This document shows positions 1 to 10,920 of a stretch of DNA of 64,000 nucleotides, in pieces. How positions within the stretch are numbered: the stretch's first letter is position 1; each line of letters opens with the position of its first letter. The stretch lies in the NCBI RefSeq assembly GCF_036711975.1, contig NC_091973.1, positions 16,058,001 to 16,122,000 on the forward strand, read 5' to 3'. The notes under the pieces are model-generated. The model did no database searches. It had not been told where the DNA came from and saw nothing but the letters and a program-made list of their open reading frames with translations. A program made the translations under genes and the position numbers. The stretch comes from Onthophagus taurus. Lineage: Eukaryota > Arthropoda > Insecta > Coleoptera > Scarabaeidae.

Positions 1-1590
1 ATGGATTCCAAATTTTCGGTATAAAATAAACAACCAGACAACAAAGCTAGGAAATTAATTCCCAGAAAAACTGTAGAAAATATAGGGAATATAAATTCGT
101 GACTACTCTATTGAACATGAAAATTAGAAAAAAAAAAATTTTTTTTCCTTTAACTTCAGGTTATAAGGTCATCAAAAAAAGGGGACTAAATTTTAAAACA
201 TCTATTTTTCGAAACTTATATTGTTTCTTCTTCAGGATGATTCGGTTCTACAAACGAATTAACAAATTAAAAATTATGTTTAAAGTCAGTTAGAGTAAAA
301 TAATACTTAGTCAAATAAGCCAACTTATACAAAGAGAACCTGTCCGACACCACATGTTATTTGTTCGACAACGCGGACACAAGTGATTGAAATATCAAGT
401 CCTTACGGAAAAGGATAAAAACAAGAAATATATAATAAAATACGAGTGACACACATGTACTTTCGCCAACGGATTCAATTAATTAACAGGAAATACAATA
501 TTTGAAAAACCAAAAACAAATCAACCAAAATTACAATTTTTTTTTTTTTTTTTATTTTGTAATAGCGAAAATGTAAGAATAGATGTTGCTTAAGTTGTTT
601 ATATCCGTTCTAAAGTTAACAGTTTTGTTGTTGTTTATATGGTACATATAATAAGCCCCCTTTTTTTGATGACCTTAAAACTTTCAGTCTGGTGAAGTTG
701 CAGAGACCGCCGTCCAAATCCAAATTTATTAATATTAATGCGACCACTCCCGTTTTAACGCGCAATTCGTGCGGCGGCAACGACAACGATTTAACCGAAT
801 TTAACCTTCCGTTAGGCGCGCATGTATCCAGCAGATACATGCATAAAATTGCTTGCCGTCTGTTTAGAGATCGATATTTTCACAACCGATCAATGAAAAA
901 ATTTGCGGTAAACTTTGTTATAATCACTGATCATTTCTACTATATTAACATGAATTTGAAAATTTTTGGCTCCTCTTTTTTTTTTTATAGCGAGATAAAC
1001 ATAAAGAAACACCCGATTTTTGAGAATTCCGTAGATAAGACGAAAATATTTGGTGTTTCAACAAGTGATACCCTAATATGTTCAGAATGCGAAGCATATT
1101 TTATTTTTTTCATGTTTTGTATAGTTTCGCGAATTTTTGCGGTTAAAGGGGATGCTGTTATTTCGAAAACGGCTGGACGGATTTCAACGCGTTGTGCACT
1201 GAATTGTGCGTAATAAATCTGTATGTCGAAATCCGATAATAGTTTTGGAAAATAAAATTATTTCGATTTTTTTGGAGCGAGTAAAGTATTTGAAAGAAAT
1301 CTGAATTCGGCAGGCTACGCGACGCCGGTGTGGGGTAACGGGCGAGTGATAGTCGTCCTCGGAGACCCCGAGAAACCAGGATCACCGCGGTGACTAAATG
1401 TCTGCTTTAGAGTAAAAGATGCCATTTTTTATTTTTTTTGATATGTATAATAAATTTACTTATTTTATCAATTAAAATATGTTATTCTATACTTTGTATG
1501 GGTTTTTTGTTTAAGTAGAAACTGCTTACATGTATGTATACAAAATATATTATTTACCGTATAATAAATAAAGATTACAAAAGTTAATAC
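1..1590. other. unassigned AT-rich left flank
   Basis: No gene or repeat family is recognised here. The stretch is AT-rich with long T runs (about 538-553 and 980-990). Two blocks are richer in CpG: about 690-850 and 1300-1390. Short open frames cross the first block on both strands (692-1213 plus, 616-840 minus), but neither shows a known domain or a convincing start context. The last part may be the 3' end of the piggyBac remnant that follows, but I see no TTAA-flanked terminus. Confidence 0.4.
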
Positions 1591-1594
1591 ACAT

Positions 1595-1689
1595 ATAGTT
1601 AGTAAGTTGATACAATAACAGATATTTTGCGATGATTCTGGTTCATCGTTGAAACAATTTTCGCATATTATTTTGGAATGTTTTTCTAA
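1595..1689 (-). pseudogene. piggyBac transposase remnant A, C-terminal piece
   Basis: On the minus strand this piece reads LEKHSKIICENCF, the end of the cysteine/histidine-rich zinc-binding tail of piggyBac transposases. It joins the piece at 5074-6380 when the Tc5-like insertion is removed: the upstream part carries C-C-x2-C and L-C-L, and the TTA codon at the junction is the minus-strand copy of the TAA target duplication. Decay after the last cysteine makes the true end uncertain. Confidence 0.6.
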
Positions 1690-2331
1690 CAAGGGAAGTG
1701 TCACAACTGTGTCTCACCGATTTCGATGCAATTTGGTACAGTCATAGAATGGGCCAAAATAAGGTTCGTACATTTTTTTATACGTGCGGTAAAAGCCCCT
1801 GGGGCGAGTTATAGGGGTTGAAAGTTTGGAGAAAAAGTACGTTTTCACTTATATTTTAAAAATGAAAAGTGCTATCAAAATTTGGTAAATTGTAACTGAT
1901 ATTCATTTTAAAAGAGCTTTCTTTTGATGTATCACACATATACCAGAGGGTTAAGAAGGGCGAACTACCCCTATTTTTTTGGAATTATTTAAAAACCACC
2001 CTATCGATTTTGGCGGCATTAAGTATACTTCCAGCACGTTCAAAAATATTAGTTAAGGGTTTTTTCCCATTCGCTCTAGATCATCCCCAGCGAAGTTACG
2101 GGGGTTAACATGTAACCACTTTTCGTAAGAATGATGTGATAAAATTGTCAGGTATTTTGAAAATACTTTAACAAAACCGTAAATTAGTCGCACAATAAAA
2201 TGTTTAATGTAAAATAAGGCATAATACACCATTTAGGGGTGGTTGGGGTTAACCACCCCCTTAAAAATTAATTCTATCCCGGGCATTACTTGTTGATTAC
2301 GGCGAAATTTGGTACTGTGTTTGTTTTATAT
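1690..2331 (+). repeat. left terminal inverted repeat of the Tc5-like element
   Basis: The sequence pairs with 4428-5070 over its whole length with scattered substitutions. The match stops abruptly just after a GTTTGTTTTATAT stretch. Near the inner edge there are repeated purine-free runs, but no coding sequence. Confidence 0.88.
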
Positions 2332-2458
2332 AGTTTATTAGTTTATTTTTATTCTACATAATGTTGCCAAAAATACACCTACCAAAAAAATTTTGGCACA
2401 ATATTTGTTTTTTTAGTGCCGCTTGCTAAAGGTCATTTCTCAAAATAGTTTTTTCTAG

Positions 2459-2466
2459 TATAAAAG
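2459..2466 (+). promoter_or_regulatory. TATA box of the Tc5-like transposase
   Basis: TATAAAAG lies about 30 bases before a TTTAGTTT/TTCAGA initiator-like stretch (2488-2500) and 58 bases before the ATG at 2517. This spacing suits an insect TATA promoter with a leader of only about 20 to 30 bases. It lies inside the left inverted repeat's inner boundary, so it is unique to the coding strand. Confidence 0.55.
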
Positions 2467-2516
2467 AACGTGTGCCCAGTGGGTAGATTTTAGTTTCAGA
2501 GCAACTGACAGAAGCA

Positions 2517-4106
2517 ATGGTTACAATAAACCCAATAAACGTTTTAAATTTGCTAATGACAGTTTTTACTGTTATGAATATTCCCCAGACTCCTGTAAAT
2601 GAAGCAGAAGTTAGTTTAAAAGAAAATATACAGCGTATTTTAATGGAAAGTATGGAAGACTACAATATGCAAATTGAAGACGAAACTGTATTAATTTTCG
2701 ATTCATCCAATGGCATCAATGACGGTCAGCAAATTATTGAAGACCAGGATACAACTGACAGGTTTGTAGAAGATACTGATGCTCATTGTCCATTGAAGGA
2801 TGACATCGACTACGAGTACAAATTAGAGGCGGTAAATTACTGGACAAGTGGGAAGAAAGGTTATTTGAAACTAGAAACCGTAAAAAACAAATACCGAAAA
2901 GTAACGTCAAAGACCCAATTGCACAGATGGTCTAAATATATTGAAGAAAGAGGGACATACAAAGAAAAATTAGCAGAAATTACCGAATTTGTAATTAATC
3001 AAGCGAGAGCCGCCGTAGATAATAAATTGCCACTACATGATATTGATATACGCAGATGGGCTATACAAGCTAGAAATGAAAAGAATTTATCTCCTCAACT
3101 GTTCAAAGCATCTCATAGCTGGGTGCAACGTTTTAAGAAAGCAAATCGGTTAGTAAGCCGAAAAATAACAAAATTTCTATCCCAAAAACAAATTGGAAAT
3201 GTTGATCGAGTAAAAACTTTAGCAAAAGATTTCGTTAAAGAGGCAAAGCTACAAATCCAAATATATGGACCTGAAAACACCTACAATTCGGATCAGAGCG
3301 GTTTTAACTTGGAATTCCATTCGGGAAGAACATTAAGCGATTTAGGAGTTAAAACCGTAGAAAGTGTGGTCCAGTCGGTGTCATCTACAACGCACAGTTA
3401 CACAATTCAACCCGTAATATCTGCTGATGGGAAACTTCTTTCTCCACTTTTTATTGTTTTAAAAGAACCCTCTGGCAGCTTTGGACCGAGGGTAGCAAAT
3501 ACAATGTTTAAAGCAGACAATATATACGTTTTGGCATCAAAATCTGGAAAGTTAACTTCAGAACACATGAAAAATTGGCTCCAAAATGTATATTTTCCAA
3601 ATACTGGTTCTAAATCATTATTATTATTAGATTCTTGGAGTGGCCATTGTCCTGAAGTTATTAGTGAAATAACTCCATCAGGTACTAATTTTAAACATTT
3701 ATCTATACCTGCAGGGACAACAGGTCAAATACAGCCCCTAGATGTATTTGGTTTCAGAATATGGAAAAATTTTATTAGAAGATTCTCTGATCAGATTATT
3801 CTTTACCAGTATGATGTCAATTTACATCAGAGGGATAACATATTAAAATTGCAATCGTTGACGCATAACCAGTTGGCTTCCCCTCGGTTTATAAATGTTT
3901 TTAAATACGCATGGTTTGCAAGTGGCTATATAGAGGAGAGACCAGACCATTTTGAAAATCCCGTGGAAGTTTGCTTTTCGAGTGAGAAGCCAACGTGTGA
4001 TATCTGTGGGGATATAGCGGTCATAACATGTGCATGGTGTAAAAAATCCTTATGTTTAAAACATTTTTTCCACGACTTTCATTTTTGCCAACACTACGTA
4101 GAATAA
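2517..4106 (+). CDS. Tc5/pogo-type DDE transposase (529 aa)
   Basis: Cut-and-paste transposase acting on the flanking inverted repeats in the nucleus. The reading frame is complete, with no stop or frameshift. Residues 1-95 are acidic and unrecognised. About 98-142 form a psq-like helix-turn-helix (YKLEAVNYW to LHRWSKYI). About 155-215 match the Tc5/CENP-B-type DNA-binding domain (HDIDIRRWA, SWVQRFKKAN). The DDE_1-type core runs from about 240 to 430 with candidate catalytic aspartates D259 (NSDQSGF), D372 (LLLLDSWSGH) and D409 (QPLDVFG), the DDD arrangement of this family. Residues 494-524 hold a C-x2-C, C-x2-C, C/H-rich zinc cluster at the C terminus. The ATG at 2517 is the first in frame after the promoter. 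AATAAA overlaps the stop codon. The intact frame and matching termini suggest recent activity; activity itself is inference. Confidence 0.9.
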   Translation: MVTINPINVLNLLMTVFTVMNIPQTPVNEAEVSLKENIQRILMESMEDYNMQIEDETVLIFDSSNGINDGQQIIEDQDTTDRFVEDTDAHCPLKDDIDYEYKLEAVNYWTSGKKGYLKLETVKNKYRKVTSKTQLHRWSKYIEERGTYKEKLAEITEFVINQARAAVDNKLPLHDIDIRRWAIQARNEKNLSPQLFKASHSWVQRFKKANRLVSRKITKFLSQKQIGNVDRVKTLAKDFVKEAKLQIQIYGPENTYNSDQSGFNLEFHSGRTLSDLGVKTVESVVQSVSSTTHSYTIQPVISADGKLLSPLFIVLKEPSGSFGPRVANTMFKADNIYVLASKSGKLTSEHMKNWLQNVYFPNTGSKSLLLLDSWSGHCPEVISEITPSGTNFKHLSIPAGTTGQIQPLDVFGFRIWKNFIRRFSDQIILYQYDVNLHQRDNILKLQSLTHNQLASPRFINVFKYAWFASGYIEERPDHFENPVEVCFSSEKPTCDICGDIAVITCAWCKKSLCLKHFFHDFHFCQHYVE

Positions 4107-4427
4107 AAATAAATTTAATATTGAAAATTAATATAATACATAAAAAACGTCAATTAGTAATGTAGAATAAACTTCTTTGGTATATTGAACTATTTTTTTT
4201 GTCAGTTGCTTTTTAACTCATAAATAAATAAAATATCTTATTTATCTAGTAGTTTTATATTTATTATTTAAAGAAAATGAGGGTAGTTTACCTCGTGGAA
4301 CATCGATAGATAGATTTTTAAAAAACAATACCACAGTTACGATGGCAGTTTTCATCTTCGAGGTATAAACAAAAAACTACCCCTAATTTGTAACCCTTAT
4401 AACCATTTTCAAAAATTTTTACTTCAA

Positions 4428-5070
4428 ATATAAAACAAACACAGTACCAAATTTCGCCGTAATCGACAAATAACGCCCGGGATAGAATTAATTTTTAAGG
4501 GGGTGGATAACCCCAACAACCCCTATATGGTGTATTATGCCTTATTTTACACTAAACATTTTATTGTGCGACTAATTTACGGTTTTGTTTAAAGTATTTT
4601 CAAAATACCTGACAATTTTATCACATCATTCTTACGAAAAGTGCTTACATGTTAACCCCCGTAACTTCGCTGGGGTTGATCTAGGGCGAATGGGAAAAAA
4701 CCCTTAACTAATATTTTTGAACGCACTAGAAGTATACTTAATGCCGCCAAAATCGATAGGGTGGTTTTTAAATAATTCCAAAAAAATAGGGGTAGTTCGC
4801 CCTTTTTAACCCTCTGCTATATGTGTGACACATCAAAAGAAAGCTCTTTTAAAATGAATATCAGTTACAATTTACCAAATTTTGATAGCACTTTTCGTTT
4901 TCAAAATATAAGTGAAAACGTACTTTTTCTCCAAACTTTCAACCCCTATAACTCGCCCCAGGGGCTTTTACCGCACGTATAAAAAAATGTGCGAACCTTA
5001 TTTTGGCCCATTCTATGACTGTACCAAATTGCATCGAAATCGGTGAGACACAGTTGTGACACTTCCCTTG
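4428..5070 (-). repeat. right terminal inverted repeat of the Tc5-like element
   Basis: Reverse complement of 1690-2331. Its outermost 80 bases are almost identical to the left copy. It ends CCCTTG directly before the TAA duplication. Confidence 0.88.
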
Positions 5071-5073
5071 TAA

Positions 5074-6380
5074 GCACAATCAAACACCACATCTTTCGCA
5101 GCAGTAAACACTAAGTGATGTTTTTCTGTTGTCAGTAAAACATAGATGACAGCGTCGTTTCTTGGCTGTTGTCGAAGTACTTGGTAATTCCACTTCTTCC
5201 ACGTCAAAATGTTTATACATTTGAAGCATATTTTGGATTTCCAAAGGAAGACTTACAATTTGTGCCCGTATTTTTAGTTTGTCTTCTAAAAGACACTTGG
5301 ATAAATTTTTTTAAGCAGTCCTTTCTTGAAATAAATGCATTCTTGTTCAACACAAAAATTATCCTTGAATTTACTGCTTTCACATTCATCAAGTGGTTAA
5401 AAATTACCATTGGCTACCTTCTCGTTGATCTGCTGACGTTGTAGTTTGCGCAAAGCTTATCGCTGACATCAACACCAGATTTGGTTCTATTGTAAAAAGA
5501 AATTATTTCCGGCTTCGCTTGTTCGTCATTAGAAATTTCGCTTGAATCTACGTGCAGATTGGACAGCAGAAGAACAGATTTTCCCTTTTTTGGTACATAT
5601 GAAACAAGTGTCTCATGATCTGTACAGCCAAATATACTGCTAAAACAATTTCTATGTTTTAGCGATATAAAAGTTCACGTTCATTTTTCCTAATTGTACT
5701 TACATAGGAGATTTTATTTTCTTCCAGTTGTTTCACTAATTTTAGAGTAGTAAACCAATTGTCTGCAGTGATGTTTCGACTAGATCTATGAATCGGTCTG
5801 GACAATCGTATAACTATGGAATCAGCCGAATTTGGTTGAAAGGCCTAAACGGACCTTCCGGTTGTTGTCCACAGTATACTTCCATGTTACTGGTATAATA
5901 CAGTTTTGCATCACTCAGATAAAATATTTTTATGCTATACTAGGTGGGTTTCGATGGTATATATTGTCGAACAGGACAGTTATATTTTCTCCTAACTCAA
6001 AATGTTTTCGAAAATTCTCAACAAACATTGTAAACATTTCTCTCACTGCAGCCAATTTGTCAACTTTCTGTTCCTGGTATCTTTATCGTCGAAGCGTAAG
6101 CACCCTATTAGGAATCTGAAACGTTTTTCTGGCATTATCATTCGAAAAATATCTATCCCTAAACCATCAGTAGTCCAAAAATCGGACAATCAAGCGCTAG
6201 ATAGAGCAAGCCTAAAAATGCCTTCATTTCTGCAGTATTAGTAGATCGGCCGTTTCTTGCTCTCTCAAACCTTTCTTTCACTTTTGCTATGTGTTGATTA
6301 GTGCGGTCTACTAATTGGTTAATGACAATTTCAGTGAAAAATAAAGTCGATGTCTCAACCACACTTTTTGCCTTGGTCGC
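5074..6380 (-). pseudogene. piggyBac transposase remnant A, main piece
   Basis: Reading the minus strand from 6380 downwards gives successive piggyBac landmarks with stops and small shifts between them: FFTEIVINQLVDRTN, MKAFLGLLYLA, FRFLIGCLRFDD, SNMEVYCGQQPEGPF, then the second catalytic region NITADNWFTT, then PEIISFYNRTKSGVDVSD with the third aspartate, and a W-to-stop change after STRR. The first catalytic region (normally TIDE followed by FRGR) is scrambled. The tail leads into the cysteine cluster split at 5070. At its 5' side it is fused directly to an R1-like LINE scrap, which creates an artificial chimeric frame (6159-6869). It is non-functional. Confidence 0.82.
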
Positions 6381-6384
6381 TTCT

Positions 6385-6845
6385 TCTCCTATTACACCAG
6401 CATTCTCACACCTCGGCATTCTCTCAGTTAAAAAACTCCTCACTGTACACACCAGATAGTCAGGCACACCCATCTTGACCATTCCTCGTAGTATCCCTGG
6501 GACCCAGATCGCATTGAAACTGTTGGAAATGTCCAAAGCTACTACCACACTATGCCATCCTCTCTGCTTACACCTACTCATACCTTTCACTAACCCATCC
6601 AATGCCTGTATCGTTCCTCTCCTCTTCCTGAATCCATACTGACTATCATCCAACCTTTCATGCCGCTCTACAAAAGTCAACAACCTATCCGCCAAAATTC
6701 TATCAAGCACCTTTCCCAACGCAGACGCCAAGAAAATGGGCCTAATCCCCCCATTAGGCTTGGGTAACCACACCACCCTCGCAACCTTCCATACATCAGG
6801 GAAGACACCTTTATGGAGACACTTTCGTGTAAGCTCTAACCACCA
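6385..6845 (-). pseudogene. R1-like LINE reverse transcriptase fragment
   Basis: An open minus-strand fragment of about 150 codons with reverse-transcriptase motifs: FPDVWKVARVVWLPKPNG, RPIFLASALGKVLDRILADRL, SQYGFRKRRGTIQALDGL, and VVVALDISNSFNAI carrying the first active-site aspartate. It stops just before the GVPQGS region, so the YxDD box is absent. Both ends are cut by other repeats: piggyBac at about 6380 and Pao at about 6846. The residue pattern fits R1-clade or related insect LINEs. Confidence 0.7.
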
Positions 6846-7654
6846 ATGTATCGCCAAATTAAGATCCATTGTGATGAGTTACATTACCAACGAATCGTCT
6901 GGCGAGATAGCCCTACAGAGGAAATAAAAAGTTACGAATTAACCACAGTTACTTACGGTTTAAATTGCGCTCCGTTTTTGGCTGTTTGTTGTTTTCGTCT
7001 GTTGGCAGAGCAATATTCCAGTAATCCACCAAATGGTGCAGCGATTCTTCTGAAGGATACCTACGTCGACGATATTCTGTCAGGTGCTGATGGTGTTCTT
7101 GAAGCCCAGTAAGTCATCTCTCAATTACAAACGATTCTTATGGCGGGCTGCTTTCATGCTCGGAAATGGATGTTAAACCGGACGTTCTTGTGCGGGTTTC
7201 ACCAAGCGATGTTTCTCATACTTTAACAGTAGATTTAAGAGAGAATGACGCCCCAAGGGCCTTGGGATTGACCTGGATCAATTAAACTGATGAATTTTTG
7301 TTTATGTTGAGTCAAGCGAGTGAAACTTTAAATAAACTTACCCTCGGTTTATGATCGCGATTTATAATCACCGCGAAAATCTTCATGCAGGAACTTTGGA
7401 TCCTTGATCTTGATTGGGACGAGGAGTTCCCTTCTTATTTAACTAAAAATTGGATCTCCTTTTTAAAAGACTTTCACAATGTCCTGCTATCCGCGTTCCG
7501 CGTTGGATTGGTACTCATAATAATACCACTTCCGTAGAGATCCACGGATTCGCCGATGCTTCAGTTCGTGCGTTCGGTGCGGTCGTTTATTTGGGTGTGA
7601 TTGATGCTTCGGATGTGCGCGTTTCTCTAATTACTTCTAAATCAAAAATGGCCC
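6846..7654 (+). pseudogene. BEL/Pao pol fragment: RT to RNase H (copy 1, left part)
   Basis: The fragment starts inside the Pao reverse transcriptase (MYRQIKIH...RIVWRDSP, ELTTVTYGLNCAPF, then the active site TYVDDILSGAD). It continues with an in-frame stop near 7110 through GCFHARKWM and DAPRALGLTW, into the RNase H start VEIHGFADASVRAFGAVVYL. It is interrupted at 7654 after SKSKMA; the next residues PLKNVSIP are found at 9917. It closely resembles the longer Pao copy at 56,811-59,684, to which it aligns in order. Confidence 0.8.
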
Positions 7655-9916
7655 TATAACGTACCGGAATCAACAAAAAAATTTTGACCAAGATAGTTTT
7701 GCCGTAACCCTTCCGCGCCAACCCCCCAAAAAAATGAAAACACTGCCGAACCTCAACTAGCTCAGTGAAGACGGGGAGGTTCGTTAATTTATACCCGGCG
7801 CCATGTAATTTATTACAGCGGTGTCCATCAATTAGGAAATGTAAATGTTCAGGAATAGGAATAGGCACACAAGGGTCACATATACAAAATTTCTATAAAC
7901 ACCTGATATTATATAAAGAAAGAAAATTTTATTTATTAAGAACAAGGAAACAAAATAAAAAAAATTGAATTGTAGTAATAAAAATGAATAATAAAAAAAA
8001 TGAAAACTTTAAGATTCGAAAATATAAACTAAAGTATTATAAATCAAATTTAAATAAATGGGAAACCCACGGTTTTGGGAGAAGTTAAGATTAACTTTTA
8101 AATAAAAAAAAATCTCAAGAAAATATTCGGTATAAAAAAAAAATTCAACAAAAGAAACTGAAACAAATTGATCCCGATACGTTTTGTTTAAAGTACTAGC
8201 TTGTCTTTTGAAACGTAATCAAATAAAAAAGAAATTCAACGAAAAAAAAATCACCCCAAAATTTAGATTTTACCCTTACAATCTGAAACAATTTATTTGC
8301 AAGGTAAGTAAAATTTTTAAATATAATTATTATTAACCTTTTTTTTTTAATATACCAATTCAACACAATAATGGAGACAAAATAACTTTACATCATCGAG
8401 ATATACTATGTTTACTGGAGTGCGTGCTTTGAGCTACAAAACGAGCCGGCCTCCCCCACCCCATAACGGTAAAAAGCTTCAACGTAACATACGTAAAATT
8501 TATTATTTTTTTTTTTTTTCCTAACTATAATAACTTAAATATGTATTATTTGGTATTTTTCATCATTATTGAATAACATTATTTGAATTACTTAGTAAAT
8601 ATTGAATAAATTCATGCTGAATTATATCCATTAGTTAGTACTATTTGTATTTCTTGCCGTTATAGGGTGGGGGAACATGCTGGCGAATCGGACCGTTTTC
8701 TCTACCAAGCGAATATCGTGAGCACGTACTCCAGTAAATTATATGTATCTCGATGCTTTATATATACGTTCTGACCTTCATGCAGCGTTTCCTCTGGAGA
8801 GGGAAAGTATTCGGAGTCGGCAGAAGGGTACAAATTCACAACCTATTCCAAATTCACAATCTCCCTTTGTATCGCTGGGATTACTCTAAATTTTTGTTTT
8901 GTATACTTTTGTCATCATGTTTAAATTTTTAAATTTGAATTTCAATAACGGTTTCCTCTTTACATTTTAACGCATGCGCTGTGCGCATTGTTCCAATTTG
9001 TTTCAAATAAAACAGAATTTCAGAATCAAAACAAGAAAGAAAAATTTTTACGTTGTAACGTAAAACTTTTGTCTTAATAGTCTTAATAATTTTAACATTT
9101 ATTTCCATATTTTAATTAAACTCAGTAATTTCAATAGCAATGTATTCAATAACGTTTTTAGTTTACCAACTTCATAAACAAGTAAGTTTTTAAACCTATT
9201 TTCTAAAAGTTCTATCATTTTAAGAATTTTTTTTCTCTTTAACAGCAAATGTAAATTCGCTCTGATGAAGGTTGTACCGAAATATATTAGCAAATTGTAA
9301 AAAGTTGTTCTTGTACTTTATTTGACCGTTCACCCCGAATAGATCGTTTTAAATTTGCCTCCCACGATTATCGTTCGAAGATACTTCTTGCCGATTAGTT
9401 GTTAAAGGCCTCGCACGTGTGAAAAGTAAATCGATTCAAAACGTAAGAAACAGATTTACTGTAAGAAAGAACTTAAACTTGTTCTCAATTGAAAACATAA
9501 TTGTCGATGTGATGATCCCGATTAATTCGAATGCGTTAAATCGAATTTGACCAAATTAATCACTCAAAATGTCAGACCAAAACGCCTACACAACGACGTT
9601 ACACGTTGAGTTTCGTGCCACCAAAGAGAGCGAGACTTCCTCTTCGAAAACCTAAATCCAAATTCCAAAAAAAAACTCTACCCGCGCGCAATAACTTTCG
9701 TATGAAATTTAAAATATGTAAAGACTTAAGAAAATGACATCTATTAAAGAGAAGGCGAAATATAAGAAAAGAACAGAAAGAAAAGAAAATTTATAATGAT
9801 AATTCCGTACAAATTAAGGAATAATAGGAAGGGGAAAAAAGGACCTCCAGATTCTATCGCTTTAAAAAAAATTTACAAATAACATAAATACAAAACATTG
9901 AAATTAGACTGTAACA
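7655..9916 (-). mobile_element. LTR-like insertion, family X copy 1
   Basis: Two halves of a Pao RNase H reading frame flank this 2262-bp block, so its borders are sharp: it starts TATAACGTACC and ends TGTAACA, with GCCC/CCCC on the sides instead of a clean duplication. It shares its first 150 bases in outline with 10,921-12,607, including a minus-strand core promoter (GGTATAAATT followed by CTTCACTGAGC). No protein-coding sequence is seen. The best reading is a solo LTR on the minus strand, but the canonical TG...CA ends are imperfect. It contains the MITE at 8394-8755. Confidence 0.6.
8394..8755. mobile_element. 362-bp MITE with 8-bp target duplication
   Basis: The ends are inverted: CATCGAGATATACTATGTTT on the left and a near-complement ending TATCTCGATG on the right. 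They continue as ACTGGAGTGCGTGCT versus AGCACGTACTCCAGT. The flanks are CTTTACAT (8386-8393) and CTTTATAT (8756-8763), an 8-bp duplication with one change. An 8-bp duplication is typical of hAT-derived MITEs. No coding capacity is present. Matching CCCCACCC...GGGTGGGG segments inside extend the foldback. Confidence 0.68.
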
Positions 9917-10440
9917 CCCCGTTAAAAAATGTGTCAATACCGTGGCTTAAGTTGTGCGCGTCGATTGTTTTAGTGCGTTTGGTTAAGCGCGTTTCGATCG
10001 CCCACGAGCTCGGTGGCGTGTCGATCTATCTATGGACGGATTCCACAGTCGCGCTTTCATGGATTTGCAGCCATCCGAGCAGATTGAAGGATTTCGTCCG
10101 AAATTGGTTCCGCAGTGCCTGAACCGGCTCTTCTGGATAAAAAGGTATCCCGCCGCACTCGTTATCAACATCTCCGACGTTTGGTTGAGGAATTCTGGAA
10201 GCGGTGGAAAGACTTCTATCTTCAATCTATACAAGACTCTACTAAATGGTCCAAGGGGAAAAACTTACCGGCGATTGGAGATTTGGTACTAGTTAAAGAC
10301 GAGCCATTGCCCCCTTCGAAATGGCTTTTAGCAAGAATTACTGAACTTCACCATGGAAGAGATGGTTTGGTTCGCGTGGCTACCATTAAGACGTCAACTA
10401 CCTTACTTTAGTTCGACCGTTGGTAAAATTATGTTTACTT
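9917..10440 (+). pseudogene. BEL/Pao pol fragment: RNase H end fused to C-terminal domain (copy 1, right part)
   Basis: The RNase H continues here: PLKNVSIPWLKLCA, LWTDSTVALSWICSHPS, then KDFVRNWF at about 10,108. It jumps straight to the polyprotein C terminus (VEEFWKRWKDFYLQS, GDLVLVKDEPLPPSKWLLARI, VRVATIKTSTTL; the DUF5641-type domain). The integrase that should lie between is deleted. The frame changes at the junction. The last codons before the gypsy insertion at 10,445 read RPLVKLCLLP and can continue at 25,583 beyond that insertion. Confidence 0.8.
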
Positions 10441-10444
10441 CCTT

Positions 10445-10920
10445 TGTGACGTCCCTTCCTGGTTCGGTCCTAGGAAAGGGGTCTTGGTGCCCTTTAATAT
10501 GTTTGGGATGTTAGCGGTCTCGGGCGCCATCTTATGTTTAGAGAGTTAAGGAACTCTTTCGCCTCCAAGTAGCTTTTGGGGGTTACAGTCGGAAAATTTA
10601 TTATCATTAAATAAAAAAAAATCAACATAGGGGTTTACGGGAAACAAAAAAAAATCTTTATTGACACATGTATTCGGTTATGTCAGGTCTAGTGCAATGT
10701 TGTGGGACTCAAATATTTGATTCAATTGAAACAATTATTAAAGATGAATTAATTGGTACGGATAAAGTGCTACGGAAAACTCGCAATAGCACCAAGTCGG
10801 GAAGGTACTATGGAAAACTCGCAATAGCACCAGGCCGGAAAAATGCTACGGAAAACTCGCAATAGCATAAGACCGGGAAAGTGCTACGGAAAACTCGCAA
10901 TAGCACCAGGTCGGGAAAAT
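10445..10920 (-). repeat. gypsy LTR fragment: 3' end and minisatellite
   Basis: Complement of about 19,100-19,504 of the solo LTR. It includes the GGCGCC...TTATGTTTAGAG stretch and, from about 10,760, four hairpin units of the 38-bp minisatellite (stems GTGCTA/TAGCAC and ATGCTA/TAGCAT). The array is interrupted at 10,920 by the family X insertion and continues at 12,613. An open frame beginning MSGLVQCCGT runs through it only because the repeat has no stops. Confidence 0.75.

Larger units (their letters stand above)
1690..5070 (+). mobile_element. Tc5-like DNA transposon, nearly intact
   Basis: A 3381-bp element starts CAAGGGAAGTGTCAC and ends with its reverse complement. It is flanked by TAA on both sides (1687-1689 and 5071-5073). 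The inverted termini are about 640 bp (1690 to about 2331, and about 4428 to 5070) and differ at few positions. Tc5 elements of nematodes also begin CAAGGGAAG, carry inverted repeats of several hundred bp and duplicate TNA, so the family call rests on terminus, target and transposase together. One uninterrupted transposase gene lies in the middle. The insertion splits a piggyBac gene and is therefore younger than it. Confidence 0.9.

Noticed and set aside
616-1385. Possible gene or rDNA fragment in the CpG-richer blocks.
   Set aside because: No recognised protein motif and no rRNA segment I can identify; the frames lie on both strands without support.
6159-6869. A 236-codon frame that could be read as a fusion protein.
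   Set aside because: It joins an R1-like RT scrap to a piggyBac scrap at about 6380; both are truncated and decayed, so the fusion is accidental.
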